A DNA stretch of 64,000 bases from Flavobacteriia bacterium 40-80 (GTDB taxonomy: Bacteria; Bacteroidota; Bacteroidia; Flavobacteriales_D; Crocinitomicaceae): contig MKVF01000016.1 in NCBI GenBank assembly GCA_001899145.1, forward strand, positions 1 to 64,000, in the 5' to 3' direction. Made by a program: the position numbers and the translations under genes. Below the pieces are notes generated by a model. It saw nothing but the letters and a program-made list of their open reading frames with translations, ran no database searches and had not been told where the DNA came from. This document shows positions 29,327 through 38,407 of the stretch, piece after piece; the first letter of the stretch is position 1, and each line of letters opens with the position of its first letter.

Positions 29327-30814
29327 ATGAAAAATCTATTATACCTTTTTATTGTTCTGCCTTCATTTTTGCTGGCACAGATTAAACAAGAATTGCGTAA
29401 GGAAATCGACGTGGAAGAAAATGCGGTTGATTTTGTTAATCTTGCAGGAGAAAATGGTATTGTGTCTTATGGTTATAGAATTGAACGTCCCGATAAATTT
29501 TTATCGATAAGTTTATTTGATAATCAGTTTAATGGAGGCTCTCCAAAAGAAATAGCGGTTCCATTGAAGAGTTATTTTTCCTCTGTTATTTACGATGATA
29601 AAGAGGATAATCTGTATTTCCTTTATGCAGATAAAAAGAATCTTACCTTAGTAACATATGATGTGAAAAGACAGGCATTGTCAAAAAAAGAAATTCCTTT
29701 TGCAGAAAGTTTTTATTGCTGGGAATCTTACAGGGTGGGATCAAAAATTTTCATCACAGGTACGCAGAAAGGGATTCCGGCTGTTTTAGTAGTAAATATT
29801 TCTGATGGGACTCAAAAATATGTTGTGGTACCCGGAGAGAATAAGAAGCGGGCGATCAACAGCTGTCAGCCGGACAGCAAAGATGAGGCCTTGGCTATTT
29901 TCTATCGGGATGGAAAAGACATGAAAAAAAGCGGAATGTATGTTTTTTTAGTAGGTCAGAATGGTGAAATTGTTGTTCGTCCGTTATTATTAGACAAAGA
30001 TCCGAAATACACGATCATTAATGGTAAGATTACCTGGATTAAAGACAGGGAATTTATTTTGGCGGGTTCTTATTCTATTGATGGGAGAGTTTCTGCTAGT
30101 GGTGTGTTTTTTTCTAAATGGGTGGACGAAGAGCAGGAATTTATTACCTACCATTCCTTTACTGATTTTGAAAACTTCTTTAAATTTTTACCGGAAAAAA
30201 AACAGCAAAAAATTGAGCAGAAACGGGAAAAAAAGAAAGAAGCTGGAAAGGAAGACTTTATTAAATCCTTTGTTGTGAACCATCCTGTGCTGATTAGGGA
30301 AGACGGCTATACTTATATTGGGGAGTTTTATTATCCGACTTATCGTACAGAATATTATACAACCTACGTTAAAGGAACTCCTGTAACACATACCAGACAG
30401 GTTTTTGACGGATATCAGTACACCCATGCGGCAATTCTGGGTTTAACTAAAGAAGGAAAGAAAGAATATGATTACTGTTTTGATATTAATTTAAATTTTA
30501 AGCCGTTAAAAGTGATTAAAAATATCCGTATTTCGGATGATGGTACTGATGTTATGAAGCTGTTATATTGTACAGGAAAAAATATAAAAGCAGTCCATGT
30601 GACGAACGGTGTGATTTCTGAGAAAAATTATGGGGAAATAGAAACAGAAAAAGAAGGAGACGTAATTAAATGGACAGGACAGACAAATAGCGTTTATTGG
30701 TACGATAATTACTTTCTTGTTTTTGGTCGTCAAAAAATTAAAAACAAAGAAAATGAAGATGGAAAGAAAAAACGGACAGTATTCTTTTTGTCAAAAATTA
30801 GTTTTGGTGATTAA
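29327..30814 (+). CDS. Secreted protein of unknown function
   Basis: I do not recognise a family. The 495-aa product has a signal peptide (about residues 1-18, ending FLLAQ). The rest is soluble and rich in short beta-strand-like stretches, with scattered repeats of the type FYLYADKKNLTLVTYD that resemble WD/Kelch-like propeller blades. A highly charged lysine/glutamate stretch (KKQQKIEQKREKKKEAGKED) lies near residue 300. A GTG two codons upstream is in frame, but the ATG at 29327 starts the signal peptide. It sits alone between the eno terminator and the hutU promoter. Confidence 0.65.
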   Translation: MKNLLYLFIVLPSFLLAQIKQELRKEIDVEENAVDFVNLAGENGIVSYGYRIERPDKFLSISLFDNQFNGGSPKEIAVPLKSYFSSVIYDDKEDNLYFLYADKKNLTLVTYDVKRQALSKKEIPFAESFYCWESYRVGSKIFITGTQKGIPAVLVVNISDGTQKYVVVPGENKKRAINSCQPDSKDEALAIFYRDGKDMKKSGMYVFLVGQNGEIVVRPLLLDKDPKYTIINGKITWIKDREFILAGSYSIDGRVSASGVFFSKWVDEEQEFITYHSFTDFENFFKFLPEKKQQKIEQKREKKKEAGKEDFIKSFVVNHPVLIREDGYTYIGEFYYPTYRTEYYTTYVKGTPVTHTRQVFDGYQYTHAAILGLTKEGKKEYDYCFDINLNFKPLKVIKNIRISDDGTDVMKLLYCTGKNIKAVHVTNGVISEKNYGEIETEKEGDVIKWTGQTNSVYWYDNYFLVFGRQKIKNKENEDGKKKRTVFFLSKISFGD

Positions 30815-30827
30815 GATGATTACGGTA

Positions 30828-30859
30828 TTGATACTTCATTAAACAAATGTGTATCTTTG
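30828..30859 (+). promoter_or_regulatory. Promoter of hutU
   Basis: TTG (30828-30830), a 21-base spacer and TATCTTTG (30852-30859) fit the Bacteroidota pattern. The element overlaps an in-frame TTG at 30857 and so supports translation from the ATG at 30878. Confidence 0.72.
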
Positions 30860-30877
30860 CCGGAAACCCTGAATAAA

Positions 30878-32872
30878 ATGACTTTAGAAGAGTTCCAAAG
30901 AGATATAAAGATGGGAATTCCATCTGTGCTTCCTGAAAAACCAATACTAAATCCGGAAGTCAATCATGCGCCTAAGCGTAAGGATATCCTGACAAAGGAA
31001 GAGAAAATTCTGGCAGTGAAAAATGCACTTCGTTATTTCCCTGAAACATTTCACGCTGAATTAGCAGAAGAGTTTTATAATGAATTAAATAAATACGGCA
31101 GGATTTACATGTACCGTTTCAAGCCTGCCTATAAAATGTACGCGAGGTCAATAGAAGAGTATCCCGGAAATTCACTGCAGGCAAAAGCCATTATGCTGAT
31201 GATCCAGAATAATTTAGATCACGCTGTTGCTCAGCATCCGGATGAGCTGATTACTTACGGTGGTAACGGAGCTGTATTTCAGAACTGGATCCAATACCGT
31301 CTGACGATGAAATACCTTGCTGAAATGACAGACGAACAGACGCTGGCAATGTATTCGGGCCATCCAATGGGATTATTTCCATCTCATAAAGACGCGCCAA
31401 GAGTAGTTGTTACAAATGGGATGATGATTCCTAACTATTCAAAACCAGATGACTGGGAAAAATTTAATGCGCTGGGAGTTACACAATATGGTCAGATGAC
31501 AGCAGGCTCTTATATGTATATCGGGCCGCAGGGGATTGTACATGGAACTACTATTACGGTGCTTAACGGCTTCAGAAAAATAGGCAAAAGCCCGGAAGGA
31601 GGTTTATTTGTTACGGCTGGTTTGGGAGGAATGTCCGGAGCACAGCCGAAAGCAGGAAATATTGCCGGTTGTATTTCCGTTACAGCGGAAGTGAATCCTA
31701 AAGCCGTACAAACCCGCCATTCTCAGGGTTGGGTAGACGAGGTCGTTACAGATTTGTATGAATTGAGCAGTAGAGTCCGAAAGGCTCAGGAAAATAAGGA
31801 AACTGTTTCAATTGCCTATCAGGGGAATATTGTGGAGGTATGGGAACATTTTCTCAGGGAAGACATTCGTATTGATTTAGGATCAGATCAGACTTCATTG
31901 CATAATCCGTGGGCAGGTGGCTACTATCCTGTTGGTCTGTCGCTTGAGGAAGCCAACGAAATGATGGCAAAAAATCCCGGATTGTTTAAGGAAAAAGTGC
32001 AGGAGTCATTGAGGAGACAAGTGGATGCCATCAATTCCCATGCGGCAAGAGGAACTTACTTTTTTGATTATGGAAATGCTTTTCTTTTGGAAGCTTCCAG
32101 GGCAGGAGCAGATGTGATGGCTGAAAATAATATTGATTTCAGGTATCCTTCTTATGTACAGGATATTATGGGGCCAATGTGCTTCGATTACGGCTTTGGG
32201 CCGTTCAGATGGGTTTGTACTTCTGGCAAGCCGAAAGATCTGGCTTATACGGATGAGCTGGCCAAAGAAGTACTGGAGCAGCTGATTGAAACATCTCCGG
32301 AAGAAATTCAGCAGCAAATGCAGGATAATATTCAATGGATCAAAGGAGCGCAGGAGAATAAGCTGGTAGTTGGTTCCCAGGCAAGAATTTTATATGCGGA
32401 TGCGCTAGGCAGAATTGAAATTGCGAAAGCTTTTAATAAAGCTATTGCAGACAAAAAGATTGGTCCGGTAGTTTTAGGACGTGATCATCATGATGTATCA
32501 GGAACGGATTCACCTTACCGGGAAACATCAAATATTTATGACGGATCCAGATTTACGGCCGATATGGCGATTCAGAATGTTATCGGAGACAGCTTCAGAG
32601 GCGCAACGTGGGTTTCTATTCATAATGGAGGCGGTGTAGGCTGGGGAGAAGTTATCAATGGTGGTTTTGGCATGTTGCTGGACGGAACTCCGGATGCAGA
32701 CAGAAGGCTGCAAAATATGTTGTTCTGGGATGTAAATAACGGGATTTCGAGAAGATCCTGGGCAAGAAATGACGGAGCTATTTTTGCCATTAAGCGGGCG
32801 ATGGAGATCGAACCTAAGCTGAAAGTGACAATTCCGGAAATGGTTGATGAAGAACTATTGAAAAAGCTATAA
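30878..32872 (+). CDS. hutU: Urocanate hydratase
   Basis: The 664-aa enzyme hydrates urocanate to imidazolone propionate in histidine breakdown, using tightly bound NAD+. Family motifs are YGGNGAVFQNWIQYRLTM, MYSGHPMGLFPSH, TAGSYMYIGPQGIVHGTT, GLGGMSGAQPKAG and, near the C-terminus, RDHHDVSGTDSPYRETS and WVSIHNGGGVGWGE. It is longer than the roughly 555-aa Proteobacterial form; the extra N-terminal and internal segments are usual for the long Bacteroidota type. No other hut gene is nearby, so it has its own promoter and terminator. Confidence 0.95.
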   Translation: MTLEEFQRDIKMGIPSVLPEKPILNPEVNHAPKRKDILTKEEKILAVKNALRYFPETFHAELAEEFYNELNKYGRIYMYRFKPAYKMYARSIEEYPGNSLQAKAIMLMIQNNLDHAVAQHPDELITYGGNGAVFQNWIQYRLTMKYLAEMTDEQTLAMYSGHPMGLFPSHKDAPRVVVTNGMMIPNYSKPDDWEKFNALGVTQYGQMTAGSYMYIGPQGIVHGTTITVLNGFRKIGKSPEGGLFVTAGLGGMSGAQPKAGNIAGCISVTAEVNPKAVQTRHSQGWVDEVVTDLYELSSRVRKAQENKETVSIAYQGNIVEVWEHFLREDIRIDLGSDQTSLHNPWAGGYYPVGLSLEEANEMMAKNPGLFKEKVQESLRRQVDAINSHAARGTYFFDYGNAFLLEASRAGADVMAENNIDFRYPSYVQDIMGPMCFDYGFGPFRWVCTSGKPKDLAYTDELAKEVLEQLIETSPEEIQQQMQDNIQWIKGAQENKLVVGSQARILYADALGRIEIAKAFNKAIADKKIGPVVLGRDHHDVSGTDSPYRETSNIYDGSRFTADMAIQNVIGDSFRGATWVSIHNGGGVGWGEVINGGFGMLLDGTPDADRRLQNMLFWDVNNGISRRSWARNDGAIFAIKRAMEIEPKLKVTIPEMVDEELLKKL

Positions 32873-32873
32873 A

Positions 32874-32905
32874 TAAAAAAGGTCAGAAATTTTCTGACCT
32901 TTTTT
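32874..32905. terminator. Bidirectional terminator between hutU and a lipoprotein gene
   Basis: A GGTCAGAAA/TTTCTGACC stem flanked by an A run on the left and a T run on the right. It lies between two convergent genes and should serve both. Confidence 0.88.
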
Positions 32906-32927
32906 CATATTTTAAAATTTTAAAAAA

Positions 32928-33173
32928 TTAATTTCTTTTGCTTTTATTTCTGGCAATATCAGGATCATTGTTAGGATCTGTAATACCCGAACCGTTGTTT
33001 GAACCTGTTGAGGTAGTTTTATCTTCTTTTTTGATAGGAGATTTCAGGTAATGATGATCACCTTGTTCCTCGGTGTCTGTTGAAGAAGAAACAACATTAG
33101 GCCGAATAACCTCTTTCTGACAAGAGAAAGAAATCGCCGCTAGAACCGAACAGATTAAAACCAACTTCTTCAT
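32928..33173 (-). CDS. Small lipoprotein of unknown function
   Basis: The 81-aa product has a lipoprotein signal peptide ending AAISFSC, with C18 as the lipid-modified residue. The mature part is short, polar, rich in Ser/Thr/Asn/Asp and probably unstructured, ending in a basic tail. No family recognised. It has its own promoter at 33198-33228, just downstream of the histidine kinase gene, and a shared terminator with hutU. Confidence 0.75.
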   Translation of the reverse strand: MKKLVLICSVLAAISFSCQKEVIRPNVVSSSTDTEEQGDHHYLKSPIKKEDKTTSTGSNNGSGITDPNNDPDIARNKSKRN

Positions 33174-33197
33174 GACCTTAGCTTATTAAATATGTAT

Positions 33198-33228
33198 CAA
33201 ATATATAACTAAATATCAATTTTACAAA
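33198..33228 (-). promoter_or_regulatory. Promoter of the small lipoprotein gene
   Basis: On the minus strand TTTG (33228-33225), a 19-base spacer and TATATTTG (33205-33198). It overlaps the 3' end of the histidine kinase gene and gives the lipoprotein its own transcript. Confidence 0.7.
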
Positions 33229-36167
33229 TTTTCTTTAGGAATTTTTATTAAAACCATCGTTCCACTGATTAAACCGTCTTCTGAGGAAGTCTGAAACGGG
33301 CCTATCAGCTCGAAGTTCTTATTATAAAATTGTTTCAGCAGGTTAATCCGTTTGGTGGATATTTCCATCCCCTTTGACTTGTGAGTGCCGGCGTTGATTC
33401 CTTTATTTTTTAAGCTTTGATCAATACCTATTCCATTGTCTTTTATGCGTATTTCGATATGATTTTGGAAATCATTGATAGCAATGGTGATTTTTCCCTT
33501 TTTTTGCTCATTTGGCAAAATACCATGCAGGATGCTGTTTTCGACAAAAGGCTGGAGCAGCATCGCGGGAACCTGATAGTTATCCGTGATCACTTCATCA
33601 TCATCGATCTCATAGGTAAAGCGGTCTTTAAATCGCATACATTCCAGATCCAGGTATAATTTGAGCCGTTCTATTTCCTCGTCCAATGAAACCAGGTTAT
33701 CATTTTCTGTAGAGGAATCCAGATTTTTACGAATGAGCTTAGCGAAATTAGTCAGGTATTTATTTGCTGAATATTTATCCTGAGTATTGATGAAATACTG
33801 AATGGAATTAAGCGCATTGAAGATAAAATGACGGTTCATACTTGCATTCAGGGATTGCTGTTCCAGCTGATTAAGGCGGTTTTTTATTTCCAGCTTTTCC
33901 TGCTTGCTTTTATTACGTTCCCGCTGAACTCTCTGCCGGATGAAAAACAGGATATTCCCGACAATAAATACCGCGACCAGCAGAATAAACCATAAACGCA
34001 GGTAAAAAGGCGGATTAATAGTAACCTTTATCGTGATGATGTTGGAATAGAGATTGTTGTTTAGAACACCGCGAATATTAATTTTGTACTCTCCGTAAGG
34101 AAGATTGGTAATGTTGATCTGAGGGTTTTTGAAGCGTGCTGACCAGGTGTTTTCCAGGCCCTCGATCCAGTATTGATAATTCAGAGACTGATAATCTTTC
34201 AGCGTAATTCCGTCCAGTTCAATCAGGATATTGTTCTTATTGTAAGGAAGAACGATTGCAGAAATAGCACCCTTCTGATCATATTCCACGTTGTAATCTT
34301 TTGGATTTTTATTGATCGTGGCGAAGTTTATGGCAATATTCTTGACAATGATACGAGGCGGCTTGATAATATAATTATCCTCAAGTTTATTAATGTTCAG
34401 TACATTTAGTCCGGATACGGTTCCAAAAACGATATTGTTATAGGTGTCGACAAAAGAGGAATTAATATTTGTTTCAAGATTGCTAATTCCTTCTTCCAGT
34501 CCTATATGCTTGAATACAAATGGCTCCTGTCCCGGGTCGGTATAGTAAATACCGTCATTGGTACCAAAAACAAGGTAATTATTATTCTGATTGATAAAGT
34601 TGATGATATTGGAGGCAGACCGGTCTGAAAGATTTACCGGATAAATATTATTTTGATCATAAATATAAAGCCCGTCTTCCGTCCCGATCCAGATCCGGTT
34701 TCGCTTGTCCACTTTCAGAGAATTGATCTTATTGCTGAAATCAAGAACCCGGATGAATTTATCGGATTTCAGGATGAACAAACCGTTATCACAGCCCAGG
34801 TAAAGCTCATTATTATAGAATGCGAGGCTTCTGATGGTCAGTAGATTAAATTTTGCAGCAGGAAAGAAGGAAGCAACTTTTCCGTTACGGTAAATGGCCA
34901 GTCCGAAATTTCCGCCTATAAAACTGTTATTGTTTTGAGAAAGAATACAGGTTACTTTTTTTGAGCTCAGCTCAAAGGTGTCAATTTTGACCGGTATGAG
35001 AGCATTTCTTTCAGGATTGATTTGAAAAAGGCCGTTTTCAGAACCAACAAGGATTTCTTTGTTTTTGGTAAGTGCCAATGCCCACACCGGGTTATTTTTC
35101 GCTTCTATGAGCTGCGTTGCTTTTGTTCTGTTATTTTGAATGATGATCCCGGCATCATAAGTGCCATAAAAACTATTATCATTTACAACGAGCGAAGAGA
35201 GGATCAGATCACTTTTGGATTCATTTTCAAAATTATACCTGCGGATGTGATTTCCGGAAAATTTAAAAATTCCCTTTCCTTCCGATCCGATCCAGATGGT
35301 CTGGTTCTTGTCTTCATAAACGGTATTGATATTATTATAAGACAAACCTGTATTCTCATCAATATAAGACGGATTAAGGTATTCATCGATCAGGATGATG
35401 CCTTCCAGATGCGGGATCCAGACTTGTTTTTTTGAATCCTTAAAGCAGTTTCTTAAGCCGTACACCTCTTTTTGAATGGGAATAAATCTGATCTGATGAG
35501 TTTTTAGATTAATCAGCCCGGCCTCGCTGTTGAAAGTAGTAAAAAACAAATGATTCTCATCGTAAATGATCAATCCGGAGATGTTTAGCCCGGAAGTACC
35601 TTTGACAGAAGTAAAATAGCTTCCGTCCTGGCTTTTTAAAATCCCGTCCCGCGTAGCGATATATAGCTGCTTTTTATGAATCAGAGCGGTTCGTATCCTG
35701 TTTTTATCGCTGGATTCAAATTGTGTATGGGTAAGAATTCCGTCTTCTAAGGAGTAATAACCGCTGCCGTTTGTGAAAGCGATGATTTTTCCTTTAAACG
35801 ACAGAGCTTTGCTTGTAAGGACATTTTTGTCTTTTTCTTCAAATCTGAATGGAGTAAAATCTGAATTCCAGCCAATGGAAAAGCCTCCTTCGTGACCCAC
35901 AAAGAGCGAGTCATAACTGTAGTTAAGAGAAGAGATCCGGTTGTTGAGTAAGTTACTTTTGGTAGTATAAGTGAAAAACGACTGGCCGTTGAATTTTGCC
36001 AGACCACCCATTGTTCCCACCCATAAATAACCATTGTCATCCTGAATGAAAGAGCTTACCTGCGATTGAGGTAAGCCACTTTCTATTGAGTAATTAATAA
36101 AAGAATATTTCTGTGCAAAGCTTACGGCGGATAGCAGTAAAACGATGCACGAAAAAAATATTTTCAT
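33222..36167 (-). CDS. Propeller-domain sensor histidine kinase (LytS/YehU-type kinase)
   Basis: The 981-aa protein has a signal peptide (residues 1-18), a long periplasmic part made of repeated two-component propeller blades (for example DDNGYLWVGTMGGLAKFNG, KRNRIWIGTEDGLYIYD), a Y_Y_Y domain (about 640-715) and one membrane segment (about 722-743). A short coiled coil leads to a His_kinase domain with the phospho-acceptor H780 in NRHFIFNALNSIQYF, then an ATPase domain (LQPFVENSILHGI, KDNGIGI). It should sense an external, perhaps polysaccharide-related or envelope, signal and phosphorylate the LytTR regulator encoded just upstream, whose stop overlaps its start by 4 bases. Confidence 0.92.
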   Translation of the reverse strand: MKIFFSCIVLLLSAVSFAQKYSFINYSIESGLPQSQVSSFIQDDNGYLWVGTMGGLAKFNGQSFFTYTTKSNLLNNRISSLNYSYDSLFVGHEGGFSIGWNSDFTPFRFEEKDKNVLTSKALSFKGKIIAFTNGSGYYSLEDGILTHTQFESSDKNRIRTALIHKKQLYIATRDGILKSQDGSYFTSVKGTSGLNISGLIIYDENHLFFTTFNSEAGLINLKTHQIRFIPIQKEVYGLRNCFKDSKKQVWIPHLEGIILIDEYLNPSYIDENTGLSYNNINTVYEDKNQTIWIGSEGKGIFKFSGNHIRRYNFENESKSDLILSSLVVNDNSFYGTYDAGIIIQNNRTKATQLIEAKNNPVWALALTKNKEILVGSENGLFQINPERNALIPVKIDTFELSSKKVTCILSQNNNSFIGGNFGLAIYRNGKVASFFPAAKFNLLTIRSLAFYNNELYLGCDNGLFILKSDKFIRVLDFSNKINSLKVDKRNRIWIGTEDGLYIYDQNNIYPVNLSDRSASNIINFINQNNNYLVFGTNDGIYYTDPGQEPFVFKHIGLEEGISNLETNINSSFVDTYNNIVFGTVSGLNVLNINKLEDNYIIKPPRIIVKNIAINFATINKNPKDYNVEYDQKGAISAIVLPYNKNNILIELDGITLKDYQSLNYQYWIEGLENTWSARFKNPQINITNLPYGEYKINIRGVLNNNLYSNIITIKVTINPPFYLRLWFILLVAVFIVGNILFFIRQRVQRERNKSKQEKLEIKNRLNQLEQQSLNASMNRHFIFNALNSIQYFINTQDKYSANKYLTNFAKLIRKNLDSSTENDNLVSLDEEIERLKLYLDLECMRFKDRFTYEIDDDEVITDNYQVPAMLLQPFVENSILHGILPNEQKKGKITIAINDFQNHIEIRIKDNGIGIDQSLKNKGINAGTHKSKGMEISTKRINLLKQFYNKNFELIGPFQTSSEDGLISGTMVLIKIPKENL

Positions 36168-36940
36168 TTGTTTTTTAAGTATTTGACAAATTCGCTTACG
36201 CGGTTTCTGGCAACAGGAATTTTGGCGTCATTCTTTAATTTGACGAAATGACCGTCATCATTACCGTATTCTTTCAGGTAATTCAGATTAATAATGTGAG
36301 ATTTATGAATTCTGAAAAATTTGTCGGAGTTCAGAATATTCTCATAAATTTTCAGGGTCCTTGTATCAAGATAACGGGTTCCGTCATTGAAATAGATCGT
36401 TGTACAGTTTCCGCTGGCATCCAGGTGTGTGATCGTGTCATCTTCCACGATCTTTAATCCTTTTGTATGACTGATAACAATCCGGTTATTCTGCTTGTTA
36501 TTAATAAGAGAATCGGAGAGGTTTTTCAATGAATTGAAATAAGTGATGAAATTGTTCGGATCCTCTTCAAAAATTCTTTTTGCATCGACCAGCTTATTGA
36601 CAGCGGTTTTCAGATCATCAATGTCGATCGGCTTTAAGATATAATGGACAGCACTTGCGTTGAATGCCCTCAGCGCGTAATCTTTGAAAGCAGTTACAAA
36701 TACCACAAAGAAGTCTTTATTCTCGATCTCATTTAACAGATCAAGCCCTTCCGATTCACTTGGCATCCTGATATCCAGAAAAATAACATCGGGTTTTAGC
36801 TCGGAAATCTTTTGTTTGGCATCTTCTTTATTTGATGCTTCACCGATGATTTCTATTTCAGGACAGTGGTCCTGAATGATCATGGACAGGTTCTTTCTCG
36901 CCAGCTCCTCGTCGTCTATAATTAGTGATCTTAGTTTCAT
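36164..36940 (-). CDS. LytTR-family response regulator
   Basis: The 258-aa protein has a receiver domain (residues 1-120; acidic pair D9-D10, phospho-acceptor D56 in FLDIRMP, conserved T and K in FVTAFKDYALRAF and LKPID). A linker leads to a C-terminal LytTR DNA-binding domain (about 155-255; FFRIHKSHIINLNYLKEY). It is the partner of the downstream kinase: the genes overlap by 4 bases. Targets of LytTR regulators are usually nearby or their own promoter, but no repeated operator could be recognised by eye. Confidence 0.93.
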   Translation of the reverse strand: MKLRSLIIDDEELARKNLSMIIQDHCPEIEIIGEASNKEDAKQKISELKPDVIFLDIRMPSESEGLDLLNEIENKDFFVVFVTAFKDYALRAFNASAVHYILKPIDIDDLKTAVNKLVDAKRIFEEDPNNFITYFNSLKNLSDSLINNKQNNRIVISHTKGLKIVEDDTITHLDASGNCTTIYFNDGTRYLDTRTLKIYENILNSDKFFRIHKSHIINLNYLKEYGNDDGHFVKLKNDAKIPVARNRVSEFVKYLKNK

Positions 36941-37073
36941 AATTGTCAGTGATTGATGTTTGACTAAATATAGCCTTTTTTTTATATGAATTACAGGATG
37001 CTGTTCAGTTCGTCCTTAAATGTAGTAATTATTGATTAATTTGCTGCCGGCGATAATCGGGCGGATTTCATAA

Positions 37074-37841
37074 TTAAATTTTGCCTGTGAGCTTATACAT
37101 TATATATCCTGTCCATTCTTTGGTAAGATTATTCCACTGAACGAAAGTAGTAAAAGAAGGAATTAGAATATGATCTGCATTCCAGTATCTTTTGGGGCTG
37201 TTGTGGACATTTGTGGAAAATGTATCGAAAGAAACTCCCTGTTTTTTAAAGCAGGCCCGGGAACGCCTCATGTGATTAGCGGAGGTTATTAAAAGAAAAG
37301 ACTGCAGCTCCGGGTGCTTTTCTAAAAGCTGTTTTGTATAAAGCGCATTTTCATAAGTATTCCGGGACTTGTTTTCAACAAGTATGTCTTTAGCAGGAAT
37401 ACCCCAGCTCACCAGATCGTTCCGGAATTGCATAGCTTCATTTAATCCCTGGTCAGTTATGGTTCCGTCTTTCCCGGTAATGATGATCTTCCCGATAATT
37501 CCTTTTTTATACAAGGTGATTGCATGCCAGATTCTGTCCGTGCCCTCTTTGATGTTTAATCGTTGCAGATGATTGTCGTAAATGGCCATTCCGCTTAAAA
37601 CAATTCCTGCATCGTATTTTTTCTTTATGGAAGATATTTTGGTTCCCGGGATTTCCCACATCCTTTCAAACTCCAGGAATATAAAGGTATTTGTGAAAAA
37701 TAAAAACAAGGTGACCGCAATGAACCGGAAACGTTTTCTGGTTTTGCTCGAACGTCCGTAAAAAGCGATTAATAAAACAATACACCACCAGAAGAGCGGT
37801 GAAGTGAGAAATAACAGGATTTTCGACAGAATGAAAAACAT
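37074..37841 (-). CDS. ElyC/SanA/YdcF-family (DUF218) membrane protein
   Basis: The 255-aa protein has two N-terminal membrane segments (about residues 5-26 and 38-58) followed by a DUF218 domain: DAGIVLSGM, GIIGKIIITGKDG, ENKSRNTYENALYTKQLL and LLITSANHMRRSRACFKKQG. ElyC and SanA affect peptidoglycan and envelope barrier in E. coli, but the biochemical activity is unclear. It has no obvious operon partner: rplS is upstream behind a terminator. Confidence 0.85.
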   Translation of the reverse strand: MFFILSKILLFLTSPLFWWCIVLLIAFYGRSSKTRKRFRFIAVTLFLFFTNTFIFLEFERMWEIPGTKISSIKKKYDAGIVLSGMAIYDNHLQRLNIKEGTDRIWHAITLYKKGIIGKIIITGKDGTITDQGLNEAMQFRNDLVSWGIPAKDILVENKSRNTYENALYTKQLLEKHPELQSFLLITSANHMRRSRACFKKQGVSFDTFSTNVHNSPKRYWNADHILIPSFTTFVQWNNLTKEWTGYIMYKLTGKI

Positions 37842-37893
37842 AACCGTAAAAATAGGATTTCTTTTGTTTTTATTACTATCTGAGAGCTATCAA

Positions 37894-37924
37894 TAAAAAA
37901 ACCGTCCTGTTTGGGGACGGTTTG
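37894..37924 (-). terminator. Intrinsic terminator after rplS
   Basis: On the minus strand AAACCGTCC / GGACGGTTT (37923-37915 with 37907-37899) is followed by a run of T. It is 26 bases downstream of the rplS stop codon. Confidence 0.88.
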
Positions 37925-37949
37925 TATATAATGCTTAAAGAATTTAATC

Positions 37950-38306
37950 TTATTTCGCGAAGAATTTACGTTCTTTGATACGAGCAGCTTTTCCTGTTCT
38001 TTCTCTGAAGTAGAAAATTCTTGCACGACGAACTTTACCTCTTTTGTTTACTGAGATTGATTCAATGAATGGAGAAGAGATTGGAAAAATTCTCTCAACA
38101 CCAACGTTACCGGACATTTTACGGATAGTAAAAGTTTCAGTTACACCTGAACCGCGACGTTGTAAAACAACACCTGTAAATTGCTGAACACGTTCTTTCG
38201 AACCCTCAATAATTTTATAAGCTACCGTAACTGTATCTCCGCTTTTAAAATCAGGGAAATCTTTCACCGGAACTAATTCTTTCGCAATTTCATTAATAAT
38301 ATCCAT
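37950..38306 (-). CDS. rplS: 50S ribosomal protein bL19
   Basis: The 118-aa protein has [43 protein letters not shown] and [28 protein letters not shown], all L19 signatures. L19 lies at the subunit interface. It is a single-gene unit here, not linked to trmD or rpsP. Confidence 0.97.
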   Translation of the reverse strand: MDIINEIAKELVPVKDFPDFKSGDTVTVAYKIIEGSKERVQQFTGVVLQRRGSGVTETFTIRKMSGNVGVERIFPISSPFIESISVNKRGKVRRARIFYFRERTGKAARIKERKFFAK

Positions 38307-38407
38307 GACAATTATATATTTCTTTCTAAAACATTCTCCGAATTTCGGGATGCAATATTAAACATTTTTTTCCAGATTAAACAATAAAACCGGGAAACTT
38401 TTTTAAA

